Source of the DNA: Arthrobacter castelli DSM 16402
GTDB taxonomy: Bacteria > Actinomycetota > Actinomycetes > Actinomycetales > Micrococcaceae
Direction: 5' to 3'
Length of the DNA stretch: 64,000 bases
NCBI RefSeq assembly: GCF_000430705.1
Contig: NZ_AUMN01000013.1
Span: 1-64,000 of the forward strand
The notes under the pieces are model-generated. The model worked only from the letters and a program-made list of their open reading frames with translations. It had not been told where the DNA came from and ran no database searches. This document shows, piece after piece, positions 1 to 9,281 of this stretch. The number at the start of each line of letters is the position of its first letter. Position 1 is the first letter of the stretch. A program made the position numbers and the translations under genes.

Positions 1-44
1 TAACAGCTCGGCCGGGACTCACCGTGTGGCGAGGCGCATATCGG

Positions 45-1022
45 TCAACAGCCGGCGCCGTTGGGGTTTTCGATGCAGTTGTCGGCGTAGAGGGATGTCT
101 CGGAGGTCCAGATACTCATCAAGTGCGGGTCTGAGGGCACCGCCGCCTCGCCCGCAACCGGCCGCCAAGGGCCACCGTCGACCGAATAATCGCCGGCGAA
201 ATACGTCACCAGCGACACGTTATAGTCACCGGTTTCGGTATACCGGTGGCTGGTGGCCGTTTCGGTATTCATCGCACCGACATCCAGCTTCGTCCCGCCG
301 GTGGTGGTGGTTTGTCCCGTCCCGTCGCCGTAATTCCACCGGTAGGAGACAGGCCACGCCCGCAACCGAATCTGAGCGTCCTCGAATTCGAAGGTGAACT
401 GCTGCTCCTCGGCAACGGCATACACATTGCTGTGCGCGTTCTTCAGCCCGAAATGCTCCGGCTGCGACACAATCTGAGCCGCCACAATGGGCTGGCTCTC
501 AAACTCGCGCAGAGTAATCACCACCGGCTCATCCCCGGCTGAGTCACCACCGGCCGGCGGCTCCGGAGGCTGACCCGAGTACAGGCAATCCTGCCGCCCC
601 GTCGGCGTCTCGGTCGGAGGACTCGTACTGGTATCGACCTCAATCCACTGGACCAAAATGCCGTCCTCGCCACCAGTGCACCGGGCATCGAGCTCCACAC
701 ACGTCGCCGGATCCAGATAATCACCGACATTCGCCGTACACACCCGCTCGTAGACATAACGGACGCCATCAGCGGGCGACGACGCCACCTGGTCCCCAAT
801 AGTGTCTCCATTTGGCTTGGTCCCTGAATCTGGCTTAGCCCCCGAAGGCTCACTGGGCATAACGCTCCAGCTCACATTGGACGCATTTGCGACGCCACCG
901 TCCTCAATCCCTGCGGACGTTCCATTGCTTCTCGCGTTTGCAGGTGAGGCCGAGAGCAGAGCAGTGGTGAGCAACAATCCACCAATAACAGCCTCGACAG
1001 CCGGTCTTCCCCCCTTGGACAT
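45..1022 (-). CDS. secreted PKD-domain protein
   Basis: A 325-residue predicted exported protein. The N-terminus has a basic start, a hydrophobic stretch and an Ala-x-Ala cleavage site around residues 1-30. Near residue 228 the motif WNYGDG, followed by HRYTETGDYNVSLVT, is typical of a PKD (polycystic kidney disease) beta-sandwich domain, which usually mediates protein or carbohydrate contacts outside the cell. The middle part is Pro/Thr/Ser-rich and has several cysteines, possibly disulfide-bonded. It begins 3 nt after the stop of the upstream DUF6318 lipoprotein gene, so the two probably form one operon. No enzymatic motif is visible. The PKD call is fairly firm; its role is unknown. Confidence 0.8.
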   Translation of the reverse strand: MSKGGRPAVEAVIGGLLLTTALLSASPANARSNGTSAGIEDGGVANASNVSWSVMPSEPSGAKPDSGTKPNGDTIGDQVASSPADGVRYVYERVCTANVGDYLDPATCVELDARCTGGEDGILVQWIEVDTSTSPPTETPTGRQDCLYSGQPPEPPAGGDSAGDEPVVITLREFESQPIVAAQIVSQPEHFGLKNAHSNVYAVAEEQQFTFEFEDAQIRLRAWPVSYRWNYGDGTGQTTTTGGTKLDVGAMNTETATSHRYTETGDYNVSLVTYFAGDYSVDGGPWRPVAGEAAVPSDPHLMSIWTSETSLYADNCIENPNGAGC

Positions 1023-1025
1023 GAC

Positions 1026-1703
1026 TTAGGTACCCTCAGGAGAACCGAAATCGAGCATTATCCAATGATCCTCATGGTAGAAGGCGATAACGGAAAACAG
1101 TTTTGCCGAAACCGGTTCAGATTCCCCAACTTCCTTCCCGCTTGAATCAAAGTATGTAATTGAATCCTGCCGGACACGCGCGAAGGAATTAATCGAGCCC
1201 GCTGTGTTCTCCTCAAACTTCGTGAAGTGGTCGACAAGCGTCAATGTCCCTCCCTTCATCCATCCGCCAGGAGAGTATTGTTCTTGAATGCGACCAGTAA
1301 TATTGGTGCATGTCTTACATCCTGGATCGGTAACAGCCCAAAACTTCTTCCAGTCATTCGTCACGTACCCGTAGCTGAAGAGTTCGAGCCACCATTTAGT
1401 GAACGCCTTAAGTCCGGCCTTGGTGTTCTTATCGGCCAGCGCCGGCTTTTCGGGCACCGGGATGTGGGCTGCGGGGCCGGTCGAGGATGCAGGCGTAGGT
1501 TCCGGGGTTGTGGGAGTCGGAGTTGACGTAGGCGTAGGTGTCATCGACCCGGACGGTGACGCGGACGTAGATTGAGAACTCTCTGGCGGCGTCGTCGGGT
1601 CCTCTGCCCCACTCGCCTGGCAGCCCGCCAGCGCCAGGGCAACGACGAGAGCGGATGACGCGATCGACATTTTGCACGTGGAAGATCTACGAGACTGGGC
1701 CAT
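1026..1703 (-). CDS. DUF6318 family lipoprotein
   Basis: A 225-residue protein with a lipobox (LALAGC, Cys at about residue 28), so it is probably processed by signal peptidase II and anchored to the outer face of the membrane. A Ser/Thr/Pro-rich linker (about residues 30-75) leads to a conserved domain with the pattern KAFTKWWLELFSYGYVTND and a CKTC pair. This matches the DUF6318 family, which is common in Arthrobacter and relatives and has no known function. Start chosen at ATG 1703 with AGGAC 5 nt upstream. It is transcribed ahead of the PKD protein gene and almost abuts it, so the two products may act together at the cell surface. Confidence 0.8.
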   Translation of the reverse strand: MAQSRRSSTCKMSIASSALVVALALAGCQASGAEDPTTPPESSQSTSASPSGSMTPTPTSTPTPTTPEPTPASSTGPAAHIPVPEKPALADKNTKAGLKAFTKWWLELFSYGYVTNDWKKFWAVTDPGCKTCTNITGRIQEQYSPGGWMKGGTLTLVDHFTKFEENTAGSINSFARVRQDSITYFDSSGKEVGESEPVSAKLFSVIAFYHEDHWIMLDFGSPEGT

Positions 1704-1733
1704 GAAAGTCCTGGTTCGATGGGCGCTGGCAAA

Positions 1734-1746
1734 TGAGTAGTACTCA
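1734..1746. promoter_or_regulatory. 13-bp palindrome upstream of the DUF6318 gene
   Basis: TGAGTA-G-TACTCA is a perfect inverted repeat around one central base. It lies 31 nt upstream of the DUF6318 start and 44 nt beyond the 3' end of purU. Its place fits a regulator site for the lipoprotein/PKD operon. No binding protein can be named from sequence. Confidence 0.35.
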
Positions 1747-1789
1747 GACTAACCCGGCACCAGCCCCAGGAGAAGACTTATCCACAGGG

Positions 1790-2713
1790 CTACCGCAACA
1801 CCACTGTCTTGCCGCCGGCCAGGATCACCCGTCCTTCGCAATGCCATTTCACCGCGTTGGACAGCGCCTTGCATTCGGTGTCGCGTCCGGCCGCGGCCAG
1901 GTCGTCCGGGCCGTAGGTATGGTCGACTTCGACGACTTGCTGGGAGATGATCGGTCCTTCGTCGAGCTCGCTGTCCACGTAATGCGCGGTCGCGCCAACG
2001 GTTTTCACGCCGCGCTGGTACGCCTGATGATACGGTTTCGCGCCCTTGAAGCTGGGCAAAAATGAGTGGTGAATGTTGATGCATTTGCCGCTGAGCCTGG
2101 TGCTGAGTTCGTCGCTGAGCACCTGCATGTAACGGGCGAGCACCACGAGTTCGATGTCGAGTTCGTCCAGCACCTCCACCAGCCTGGCTTCGGCTTCGGG
2201 CTTCGTGTCGCGGGTGACGGGGATGTGGAAGAACGGGATGCGATGCCATTCGACCAGAGATGCATGGTCGCGATGATTGGACACGACGCCGGCAATCTCG
2301 ACGGGCAGTGCGCCGGTGGTTGCCTCATACAGCAGGTCGTTGAGGCAGTGCCCATATCGGGACACCATGATCAGGATCCGCCGTTTGGCTCCGGCCGGCT
2401 CGAGTTGCCAGCGCATGCCGAATTGCTCCGCCACGGGCGCAAACGCCTCCCGCAGATCCTCGGTTCCGGCGGGCCGGGCGTCTTTCGCGGAGGCCATGTG
2501 GACCCGCATATAGAATCGGCCGTTGATGCGGTCGCCGAACTGCTGGTTATCGATGATGTCGCAGTTTTGCTCCACCAGGAAGCCGGAGACGGCGTGGACG
2601 ATCCCGGGGCTTTCGTCGCAGTCGAGGGTGAGGACGTGTTCGACGTCGGCGGGGCCGTCCGCACGGGATGTCGCCTGGGCGGGGCGACGGTGCAGGTGAT
2701 CAATCGGGGTCAT
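1790..2713 (-). CDS. purU: formyltetrahydrofolate deformylase PurU
   Basis: Hydrolyses 10-formyl-THF to formate and THF, which relieves folate loading when sarcosine-derived one-carbon units accumulate. The 307 residues have an N-terminal ACT domain (about 25-105: DCDESPGIVHAVSGF) and a C-terminal formyltransferase-fold domain with NIHHSFLPSF and DEGPII, which carry the conserved Asn, His and Asp of this family. Length is slightly above the usual ~285 because of a 20-residue N-terminal tail. It is the last gene of the glyA-soxBDAG-sdaA-purU unit, an arrangement known for actinobacterial sarcosine oxidase operons. A 16-bp tandem repeat overlaps its start codon, so the initiation site deserves care. 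Confidence 0.95.
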   Translation of the reverse strand: MTPIDHLHRRPAQATSRADGPADVEHVLTLDCDESPGIVHAVSGFLVEQNCDIIDNQQFGDRINGRFYMRVHMASAKDARPAGTEDLREAFAPVAEQFGMRWQLEPAGAKRRILIMVSRYGHCLNDLLYEATTGALPVEIAGVVSNHRDHASLVEWHRIPFFHIPVTRDTKPEAEARLVEVLDELDIELVVLARYMQVLSDELSTRLSGKCINIHHSFLPSFKGAKPYHQAYQRGVKTVGATAHYVDSELDEGPIISQQVVEVDHTYGPDDLAAAGRDTECKALSNAVKWHCEGRVILAGGKTVVLR

Positions 2714-2758
2714 CTCAACACTCGTTCATCTCAACACTCGTTCGTCTCAACACTCCGT
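2711..2758. repeat. 16-bp tandem repeat, three copies, at the sdaA/purU junction
   Basis: CATCTCAACACTCGTT occurs at 2711-2726 and again without change at 2727-2742; a third copy at 2743-2758 differs at two positions. The third copy covers the sdaA stop codon and last residues. The first holds the purU start codon and the second carries a duplicate ATG. It looks like a recent slippage expansion of the intercistronic segment. Confidence 0.85.
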
Positions 2759-4123
2759 GACATTGACGGCGAGACCGCCGCGGGAGGTTTCCTTGTACTT
2801 GGACTTCATATCGGCACCGGTATCGGCCATGGTCTTGATCGCCTGGTCGAGGGAAACCGAGTGCCGGCCGTCGCCTTTCATGGCCAGCCGCGCCGCGTTA
2901 ATCGCCTTGGAACTGGCGATGGCGTTCCGCTCGATACACGGGATCTGCACCAGCCCGCCGACCGGGTCGCAGGTCAGCCCAAGGTTGTGTTCAATCCCGA
3001 TTTCGGCAGCGTTCTCCACCTGCTCCACACTGCCGCCAAGCACTTCGCACAGCCCGGCCGCCGCCATCGAACAGGCCGAACCAACTTCGCCCTGGCACCC
3101 TACTTCGGCCCCGGAAATGGAGGCGTTCTCCTTGTACAGGATGCCGATGGCGGCGGCGGTGAGCAGGTAGCGCAGCACGCCGTCGTCGTCGGCCCCGTCA
3201 ATAAACTTCGCGTAATAATGCAGCACAGCGGGCACGATGCCGGCAGCGCCGTTGGTAGGAGCCGTCACCACGCGTCCGCCGGCCGCGTTCTCTTCGTTGA
3301 CCGCCAACGCGAACAGGTTCACCCAGTCCATCGCACGGATGGGATCCAGCTCGTCGGCCTGCTCGGTCAGTTGCCGGTGCAGTTTCGCTGCCCGCCGCGC
3401 AACCTTCATTCCCCCGGGCAGCGTGGTTTCCTCGGTGGTGCAGCCGTTGGTGACGCATTCACGCATCACGTCCCAAATGTGCAGCAGCGCGGCGCGGGTC
3501 TGATCGTCGGGGCGCCAGGCCCGTTCATTGGCCAGCATCAGTTCGCTGATCGACAGGCCGTTCTGCCGGCAATGCCGCACCAATTCGGCGGACGTGGTGA
3601 AGGGATACGGCAAGGGTGTGTCGTCGTCGACGATTTTGTCCTGCTGCGCTTCCGCCTCGGTAACGACGAACCCGCCGCCGATCGAGTAGTAGATCTCCTC
3701 GGCGAGCAGCCCGCCATCCTCGTCGAAGACGCTGAACTTCATCCCGTTGGGGTGGGCCGGAAGCGACTTGCGCCGGTGCAGGACGACGTCGGCAGACCGG
3801 TTGAAGCGCACCGGCTGGGTTCCGGCCAGCGACAGTTTTTCCTCGTCGCAGATCTCCCGGACGACGTCGTCGGAGCCGTCGGCCTCCACGGTTTCGGGAG
3901 CTTGTCCGGTCAACCCGAGGATGACCGCCTTGTCGGAGCCGTGCCCGAGGCCGGTGGCGCCGAGCGACCCGAACAGCTCGGCCTTAACCCGCTTGACGGT
4001 TCCGAGCCCGCGGCCGGCCGCGACCGATTCCACGAACAGCTTGGCCGCCCGCATCGGCCCGACCGTGTGACTGGACGACGGGCCGATGCCGACCGAATAG
4101 AGGTCGAGCGCGCTCAGTGCCAT
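2747..4123 (-). CDS. sdaA: L-serine ammonia-lyase (iron-sulfur type)
   Basis: Converts L-serine to pyruvate and ammonia. The 458-residue single-chain form has an N-terminal beta domain with the signature SSSHTVGP (residues 16-23) and a C-terminal alpha domain with GCQGEVGSACSMAAAGL and the CDPV and IPC cysteines that hold the [4Fe-4S] cluster. Length matches the one-polypeptide SdaA class. Start at ATG 4123, overlapping the soxG stop by 10 nt, which suggests translational coupling. In this operon it drains serine made by GlyA from sarcosine-derived glycine, giving pyruvate for growth. Confidence 0.96.
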   Translation of the reverse strand: MALSALDLYSVGIGPSSSHTVGPMRAAKLFVESVAAGRGLGTVKRVKAELFGSLGATGLGHGSDKAVILGLTGQAPETVEADGSDDVVREICDEEKLSLAGTQPVRFNRSADVVLHRRKSLPAHPNGMKFSVFDEDGGLLAEEIYYSIGGGFVVTEAEAQQDKIVDDDTPLPYPFTTSAELVRHCRQNGLSISELMLANERAWRPDDQTRAALLHIWDVMRECVTNGCTTEETTLPGGMKVARRAAKLHRQLTEQADELDPIRAMDWVNLFALAVNEENAAGGRVVTAPTNGAAGIVPAVLHYYAKFIDGADDDGVLRYLLTAAAIGILYKENASISGAEVGCQGEVGSACSMAAAGLCEVLGGSVEQVENAAEIGIEHNLGLTCDPVGGLVQIPCIERNAIASSKAINAARLAMKGDGRHSVSLDQAIKTMADTGADMKSKYKETSRGGLAVNVTEC

Positions 4124-4797
4124 CCCGGATCACTCCCCGATTGTGAGTGCGCCGGCAGCGGTTCTGCTGCGAACTCGGCCATTCCGTCCATCAGCCAGCG
4201 GCCCAGATGATCGGCAAAAGAAGACCTGGGCAGTAACCGGTAGGTCGGAGCGTCGTCGGTCTGCCACAGCACCACCGGCACGGCGCCGACTGCGGTGGAT
4301 ACCGCAGTGCCCGGGGTGAAGGCCCTGGGGTGCAGGTCGACTGCGCAGCTCTTTTCCAGCACGGCGCGGGCCGATGGTCCGGACAGCTCCAGGGTGGTGC
4401 GGTTGGCGGAAAGGTCGACGACGGATCCCGGCGCATCGCCGAGCCGTTCGGTGAGCTGGTCCACCAACGGTGACGCAGCGTCGTCGGTAATGACTAAAAA
4501 CTCGTCGGGGCCCTGCCACAACACCGTGTGGCCTGCGCCGTGGGTGGTCTGCCCGCAGACGGCCGGCAGCGGTGCGCCGAGCACCTCGCTGAGGGCGGAT
4601 GCGGCGGCCGATGCAGGATCGACCCGCAGCCCAATCATCGTCACGTACGGTATTTCCCGCAGGCGCACCGCCCGGGAACCTGTTACTTCCGCGGCCCGGA
4701 AGGCCTCGTGCAGGTGCTCCACCGGACTGTGCCGCCGCTCAGTCGGCCCGCTCGAGGCAGGGACCTGGATGTTGTCCTCCAACAATGTACTAGCCAT
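4114..4797 (-). CDS. soxG: sarcosine oxidase gamma subunit
   Basis: Smallest cofactor-free subunit of heterotetrameric sarcosine oxidase. The 227 residues show the family pattern of a GcvT-like fold: [21 protein letters not shown] near residue 50, [10 protein letters not shown] near 110 and [12 protein letters not shown] near 150. It contacts the alpha subunit and helps form the cavity where the folate-dependent step occurs. Start at ATG 4797 overlaps the soxA stop by 8 nt. The N-terminal 25 residues are variable and probably disordered. Family call is secure from both sequence and position. Confidence 0.93.
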   Translation of the reverse strand: MASTLLEDNIQVPASSGPTERRHSPVEHLHEAFRAAEVTGSRAVRLREIPYVTMIGLRVDPASAAASALSEVLGAPLPAVCGQTTHGAGHTVLWQGPDEFLVITDDAASPLVDQLTERLGDAPGSVVDLSANRTTLELSGPSARAVLEKSCAVDLHPRAFTPGTAVSTAVGAVPVVLWQTDDAPTYRLLPRSSFADHLGRWLMDGMAEFAAEPLPAHSQSGSDPGWH

Positions 4798-7720
4798 CGC
4801 GCTTGCTTCCTTCCCGGTCGTACAGCACCGTGTCCGTTACTTCCACTTCCATCAACGTTCCATTCACCGGAGCGACCACCTGCCGGCCGATCCGTTCCCG
4901 GCCGCCCTTGATCAGCGCCAGCGCGAAGGACCTACCCAGCGCTTCACTGTGGTAGCTGGAGGTGACGTGTCCCAGCATCGGCACCGGCGCCTTTTCGGGG
5001 GTGATTGGCGTTCCTTGTTCGACCAGGTGCGCCCCTTCGGGCAGCCGGAAGGTCTTGTCCGCGGGCAGCAGGCCCACCAATTGTTTGCGGTCGCCGCGCT
5101 GCTGGTCCAGCCGCGCGTAGGACCGCTTGCCCAAAAAATCCTTCCGCTTGGAGACCACCCATTCCATGCCGGCGTCCTGCGGGGTGACCGTTCCGTCGGT
5201 GTCCTGCCCGGCGATGATGAAGCCCTTCTCCGCGCGGAGCACGTGCATGGTTTCCGTGCCGTAGGGGGTGATGTTGAATTCCGCCCCGGCCGCGGTCACC
5301 TGCTCCCACACGTCCAGCCCGAACCAGCCGGAGACGTTGATCTCGAAGGCCAGTTCGCCGGAGAAGGAGATCCGGCAGATCCGCGCCGGAATCCCGGAGG
5401 CCAGCGTGGTGTGCCGGAAATGCATGAACTCGAAGGCTTCCTGCGACACATCCAGGTCCGGTGCCAGCTTGGCGATCACCTCACGGGATTTGGGCCCGAC
5501 GACGGCAACGGTCGACCACTGTTCGGTCACCGACGTGCACATCACGTCCAGCTCCGGCCATTCGGTCTGCAGCCATTCCTCCAGCCATTCCAGCACCTTG
5601 GCGGCGCCGCCGGTGGTGGCGGTCATGAAGTACCGGTCCTCGTCGACCCGCAAGGTGACGCCGTCGTCGAACACCATCCCGTCCGTGGTGCACATGACGC
5701 CGTAGCGGCCCTTGCCCCGGGGCAGTTTCTTGAAGCCGTTGGTGTAGATCCGGTTCAGGAACTCGCCGGCGTCGGCACCGGCGATCTCGATCTTGCCCAG
5801 CGTGCTGGCATCCTGGAAGCCGACCGAAGTCCGGGCCGCGCGGCATTCGCGCCACACTGCGGCGTCCATGTCTTCCCCGGGCTGCGGGTAATAGCGCGGA
5901 CGCTTCCACTGGCCGACGTCCTCGAACACCGCGCCATGGTCCAGGTGCCAGGGGTGCATGGAGGTCAATCGGGCCGGGTCGAACAGGTCTCCACGTTCCC
6001 GGCCGGCGAGTGCCGCGAACGGCACCGGCATGTAGGGGGCGCGGAAGGTGGTGGTGCCGACCTGGCCGGGCCCCTGCCCCTCCAGCGCTTCGGCGATGAC
6101 ACCGATGGCATTGACCGCCGACGTCTTGCCCTGGTCCGCGGCGGTGCTCAGCGAGGTGTAGCGCTTGACCAGTTCCACGCTGCGCATTCCGGCGCCGGTG
6201 GCCCGGAGCACGTCGGCGACGGTGGAGTCGCGCTGCAGGTCGATGAAGTGCGTGTCCCAGCCGGCCGGTTCGCCGTCCAGCGCGGGGGTGAGCCACAGCG
6301 GCCGGGTGGGCGAAGCATCGGCGGCCGGGTCCGCCAGCACCGGCCATTCGGCCTGGCCGAAGCCGGTCTGCGCGGCCGCGGCGGCGCCGGCGAGTGCGCC
6401 GTCGTTGACGCATCCGTCCAGTGCGTAATTGCCCCGGGCAGCCCCGACGACCTGCTGGTCCTCGACCTGGTCCGCAGGCACGAATCCGACCAGCGTCTCG
6501 TCGAAGCGAAGCTTGCCTTGCCGCTGGCTGTGCAGGTGCACCACCGGGCTGAATCCGCCGGAAACGGCGAGCAGGTCGCATTCGATCTGCTCAACCGGAC
6601 CGGCGAGGCTGCCGTCGTCGGCCAGGCCACTGACCGTGACGCCGGAAAGTTGCCCGCCGGCAGCGTCCCCGTCACCGGCGGTCGGGTCGGCGGCGTCGGT
6701 GTCCACGACGGCGGAGCCGGTGAGGATCCGCAGTCCCTGGACCTGTTCAGCGGCGGCGCGGGCTGCGTCCGACAGTTCGGGACGGGCGTCGACGACGGCG
6801 GCCACCTCCACTCCGGCGCGGGCCAGGTCGGTAACGAGCCCGTAGACGCTGTCGTTCGTCGTCGTCACCACTGCCTTGCGCCCGGCGGCGACGCCGTAGC
6901 GGTTCAGGTAGCTGCGCACGGCCGAAGCGAGCATGATGCCGGGACGGTCGTTGTTGGCGAACACCAGCGGGCGTTCGTGGGCGCCGGTGGCGACGATGAC
7001 CTGCCCGGCACGGATGTGCCAGACCCGCTGCCGGGAGACATTCGCCGGGGCCTGCTCCCCCAGGTGGTCAGTCCGGTTTTCGACGGCGAGCACAAAGTTG
7101 TCGTCGTAGCTGCCAAACGCCGTGGTGCGGTGCAGCACGGTGCATTCTTCCGCTGCGTCCAATGCGTTCCGCGCCGTCTCGATCCACTCCGGAGCACCGG
7201 CCCCGTCGATCGTCTCGTCCGGCGAGGCCAGCAGCGACCCGCCCAGCTCCGGCTGGTCGTCGACCAGGATCACCCGGGCATCCGTCGCTGCGGCCGCCTG
7301 TGCGGCGGCCAGCCCGGCGGGACCTCCCCCGATCACGAGCACGTCGGTGTGCACGTACTTCTTGTCGTAGAGGGAGTCGTCCTCGGCCGGGTCCAGCCGG
7401 CCCTTGCCGGAGAGCAGCTCCATGTCCAGGCCGTCGATGGCCTCGACCATGGACGACTGCAGCATCGATTCGGCCACGCCGGTTTTCCCGGGCCTGTCGA
7501 CCCGGATCAGCGCGTTCGGCTCGGCCACGCCGTCGGCGAAGATGCCGCGCGGCCGGCCCAGGTACAGCGAGGGGGCAGCTTCGGTCCGGCCGGAAGCCAG
7601 CATGGCCGAGGCAACGGTATCTCCGGGGTGTGCGTCGAGCTTTTCGCCGTCGATGCTCAATTGCAGCGCCCTGCTGCGGTCGATCCGGCCGCCGTCGGGG
7701 ACGCGGTGTGCGTTGCTCAT
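4790..7720 (-). CDS. soxA: sarcosine oxidase alpha subunit
   Basis: Large subunit (976 residues) of heterotetrameric sarcosine oxidase, which turns sarcosine into glycine, H2O2 and a formaldehyde-level carbon passed to THF. Order of domains: an N-terminal 2Fe-2S-like segment without the cysteines (about 15-105), a dinucleotide-binding domain with [14 protein letters not shown] (GGGPAG at 131-136) for NAD+, and a C-terminal half homologous to GcvT (aminomethyltransferase) that binds THF. Start chosen at ATG 7720 rather than an upstream in-frame ATG at 7918, because a clear AGGAGG lies just before it and it overlaps the soxD stop by 4 nt (ATGA). Confidence 0.96.
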   Translation of the reverse strand: MSNAHRVPDGGRIDRSRALQLSIDGEKLDAHPGDTVASAMLASGRTEAAPSLYLGRPRGIFADGVAEPNALIRVDRPGKTGVAESMLQSSMVEAIDGLDMELLSGKGRLDPAEDDSLYDKKYVHTDVLVIGGGPAGLAAAQAAAATDARVILVDDQPELGGSLLASPDETIDGAGAPEWIETARNALDAAEECTVLHRTTAFGSYDDNFVLAVENRTDHLGEQAPANVSRQRVWHIRAGQVIVATGAHERPLVFANNDRPGIMLASAVRSYLNRYGVAAGRKAVVTTTNDSVYGLVTDLARAGVEVAAVVDARPELSDAARAAAEQVQGLRILTGSAVVDTDAADPTAGDGDAAGGQLSGVTVSGLADDGSLAGPVEQIECDLLAVSGGFSPVVHLHSQRQGKLRFDETLVGFVPADQVEDQQVVGAARGNYALDGCVNDGALAGAAAAAQTGFGQAEWPVLADPAADASPTRPLWLTPALDGEPAGWDTHFIDLQRDSTVADVLRATGAGMRSVELVKRYTSLSTAADQGKTSAVNAIGVIAEALEGQGPGQVGTTTFRAPYMPVPFAALAGRERGDLFDPARLTSMHPWHLDHGAVFEDVGQWKRPRYYPQPGEDMDAAVWRECRAARTSVGFQDASTLGKIEIAGADAGEFLNRIYTNGFKKLPRGKGRYGVMCTTDGMVFDDGVTLRVDEDRYFMTATTGGAAKVLEWLEEWLQTEWPELDVMCTSVTEQWSTVAVVGPKSREVIAKLAPDLDVSQEAFEFMHFRHTTLASGIPARICRISFSGELAFEINVSGWFGLDVWEQVTAAGAEFNITPYGTETMHVLRAEKGFIIAGQDTDGTVTPQDAGMEWVVSKRKDFLGKRSYARLDQQRGDRKQLVGLLPADKTFRLPEGAHLVEQGTPITPEKAPVPMLGHVTSSYHSEALGRSFALALIKGGRERIGRQVVAPVNGTLMEVEVTDTVLYDREGSKRDG

Positions 7721-8031
7721 GCCGAGACCTCCTTGGTGTCGGGCTGTGTCTGCGGCTGTGTCTGTGGCGCGGCCCAGCCCATCGGGTAGGTGGTGATGAT
7801 CTTGTAGCTGTAGGTGTCGCGCACGGCGTTGAACCAGCGCCGGCACCCCAACCCGTGCATCCAGCGCTCGGCGAATTCGCCCAACGGATTGTCGCGGTAG
7901 AAGAGGAACCCGGCCCACTCGGCGTCGGTCAACTCGTCGGGGTTCGCCGGGTAGGGCACATGCGCCTGGCCCCCATAGGTGAATTCGTCTTCGTTGCGCG
8001 GGCCGCAGTGCGGGCAGTCGATCAAAATCAT
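7717..8031 (-). CDS. soxD: sarcosine oxidase delta subunit
   Basis: A 104-residue zinc-binding subunit of heterotetrameric sarcosine oxidase. The probable zinc ligands are visible: Cys6 and Cys9 (CPHC) plus His59 and Cys63 (WMHGLGC), the same spacing as in the characterised corynebacterial enzyme. Other family marks are [13 protein letters not shown] and DPLGEF-like [10 protein letters not shown]. Start at ATG 8031. A longer reading through an upstream frame would run antisense-like through soxB and is not credible. It lies 17 nt after soxB and overlaps soxA by 4 nt. The Gln/Thr-rich C-terminal tail (QTQPQTQP) is specific to this copy. Confidence 0.95.
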   Translation of the reverse strand: MILIDCPHCGPRNEDEFTYGGQAHVPYPANPDELTDAEWAGFLFYRDNPLGEFAERWMHGLGCRRWFNAVRDTYSYKIITTYPMGWAAPQTQPQTQPDTKEVSA

Positions 8032-8048
8032 CTTTGGTCCTTTTAGCT

Positions 8049-9281
8049 TTAGTGGGCGACGGCGGCGGCGCCGTGCTCGTCGATCAGGGCGCCGCTGACA
8101 AACCGATCCAGGGCGAAGGGTTCGTTCAATTCGTGCGGCTCGTCGTGGGCAATAGTGTGGGCGAACGTGTAGCCGGCCGCCGGGGTCCCCTTGAACCCGC
8201 CGGTGCCCCAACCGCAGTTCACGTAGAGGTTGTCCACCGGCGTCTTGCCGATAATCGGCGAGGCATCCAGGGTGACGTCGACGACCCCGCCCCAGGTGCG
8301 CAAGACATGTGCCCGGGAGAACATCGGGAAGAGCTCGACGGCGGCAGCCATCTGTTCCTCGATGACGTGGAAGGAACCGCGCTGCCCGTACCCGTTGTAC
8401 GAATCCACCCCGGCGCCGAGTACCAGTTCGCCCTTGTGCGCCTGGGAACAGTAGACGTGGACGTGGTTGGACATCACCACGGTGGGGTGCACCTTTTCGT
8501 GCAGCTCGGAGACCAGTGCCTGCAACGGATGCGACTGGATGGGCAGCCGGAATCCGGCCATTTCGGCCAGCAGCGAGCTGTGCCCGGCGGCGGCCATCCC
8601 GACCTTGCCGGCGTTGATCCGGCCCAGGTTGGTTTCGACGCCGGTGACCCGGTTGCCGTCCTTGATGAACCCGGTGACTTCGCAGCCCTGGATGATATCC
8701 ACGCCCATCGCATCGCAGGCCCGGGCGAAGGCCCATGCCACATGGTCGTGCTTGGCGATGCCCGCCCGCGGCTGCCAGGTGGCGCCCATCACCGGATAGC
8801 GGATGTTGTCGGAGGTGTTCAGCACCGGGCAGATCTCTTTGATCTCGTCCGGCTCCACCCAGTGCGAGTCAACGCCGTTAAGCTGGTTGGCGAAGACCCG
8901 GCGGGTGCTGTCGCGCACTTCCTGCAGGGTGTGGGCCAGGTTCAGCACCCCGCGCTGGCTGAACAGGAAGTCGTAGTCGAGTTCCTCGGGCAGTCCCTCC
9001 CACAGGTTCAGCGCGGTGTTGTAGATCGCCGCGCTCTCGTCCCAGAGGTAATTCGAGCGGATGATGGTGGTGTTGCGGGCCATGTTGCCGCCGGCCAGCC
9101 AGCCGCGCTCCAGGATGGCGATGTTGGTCATCCCGTGGTTCCTGGCCAGGTAGTACGCGGTGGCGAGTCCGTGTCCGCCACCGCCGATGATCACGGCGTC
9201 ATAGGAGGATTTCGGCTCGGCATTGCGCCACAGGAATTCCTTGTGCTCGCCCAGCGAATCGTGGCTCATCGTGGTGGTCAT
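8049..9281 (-). CDS. soxB: sarcosine oxidase beta subunit
   Basis: The 410-residue catalytic flavoprotein subunit that oxidises sarcosine. An N-terminal Rossmann motif ([20 protein letters not shown], about residues 29-48) binds non-covalent FAD. The segment [14 protein letters not shown] near residue 175 contains the histidine region that, in the corynebacterial homologue, carries covalent FMN. The C-terminal [16 protein letters not shown] and [16 protein letters not shown] are typical of DadA-like amine oxidases. It overlaps the glyA stop by 4 nt (ATGA) and starts the soxBDAG block. Confidence 0.96.
   Translation of the reverse strand: MTTTMSHDSLGEHKEFLWRNAEPKSSYDAVIIGGGGHGLATAYYLARNHGMTNIAILERGWLAGGNMARNTTIIRSNYLWDESAAIYNTALNLWEGLPEELDYDFLFSQRGVLNLAHTLQEVRDSTRRVFANQLNGVDSHWVEPDEIKEICPVLNTSDNIRYPVMGATWQPRAGIAKHDHVAWAFARACDAMGVDIIQGCEVTGFIKDGNRVTGVETNLGRINAGKVGMAAAGHSSLLAEMAGFRLPIQSHPLQALVSELHEKVHPTVVMSNHVHVYCSQAHKGELVLGAGVDSYNGYGQRGSFHVIEEQMAAAVELFPMFSRAHVLRTWGGVVDVTLDASPIIGKTPVDNLYVNCGWGTGGFKGTPAAGYTFAHTIAHDEPHELNEPFALDRFVSGALIDEHGAAAVAH

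Noticed and set aside
2066-4210. 714-codon open frame on the plus strand
   Set aside because: Lies opposite purU and sdaA, both with clear enzyme motifs; its protein shows no domain and reflects GC-rich codon bias.
4295-7789. 1164-codon open frame on the plus strand
   Set aside because: Antisense shadow of soxG and soxA; His/Arg/Gly-rich composition, no motifs, no ribosome site.
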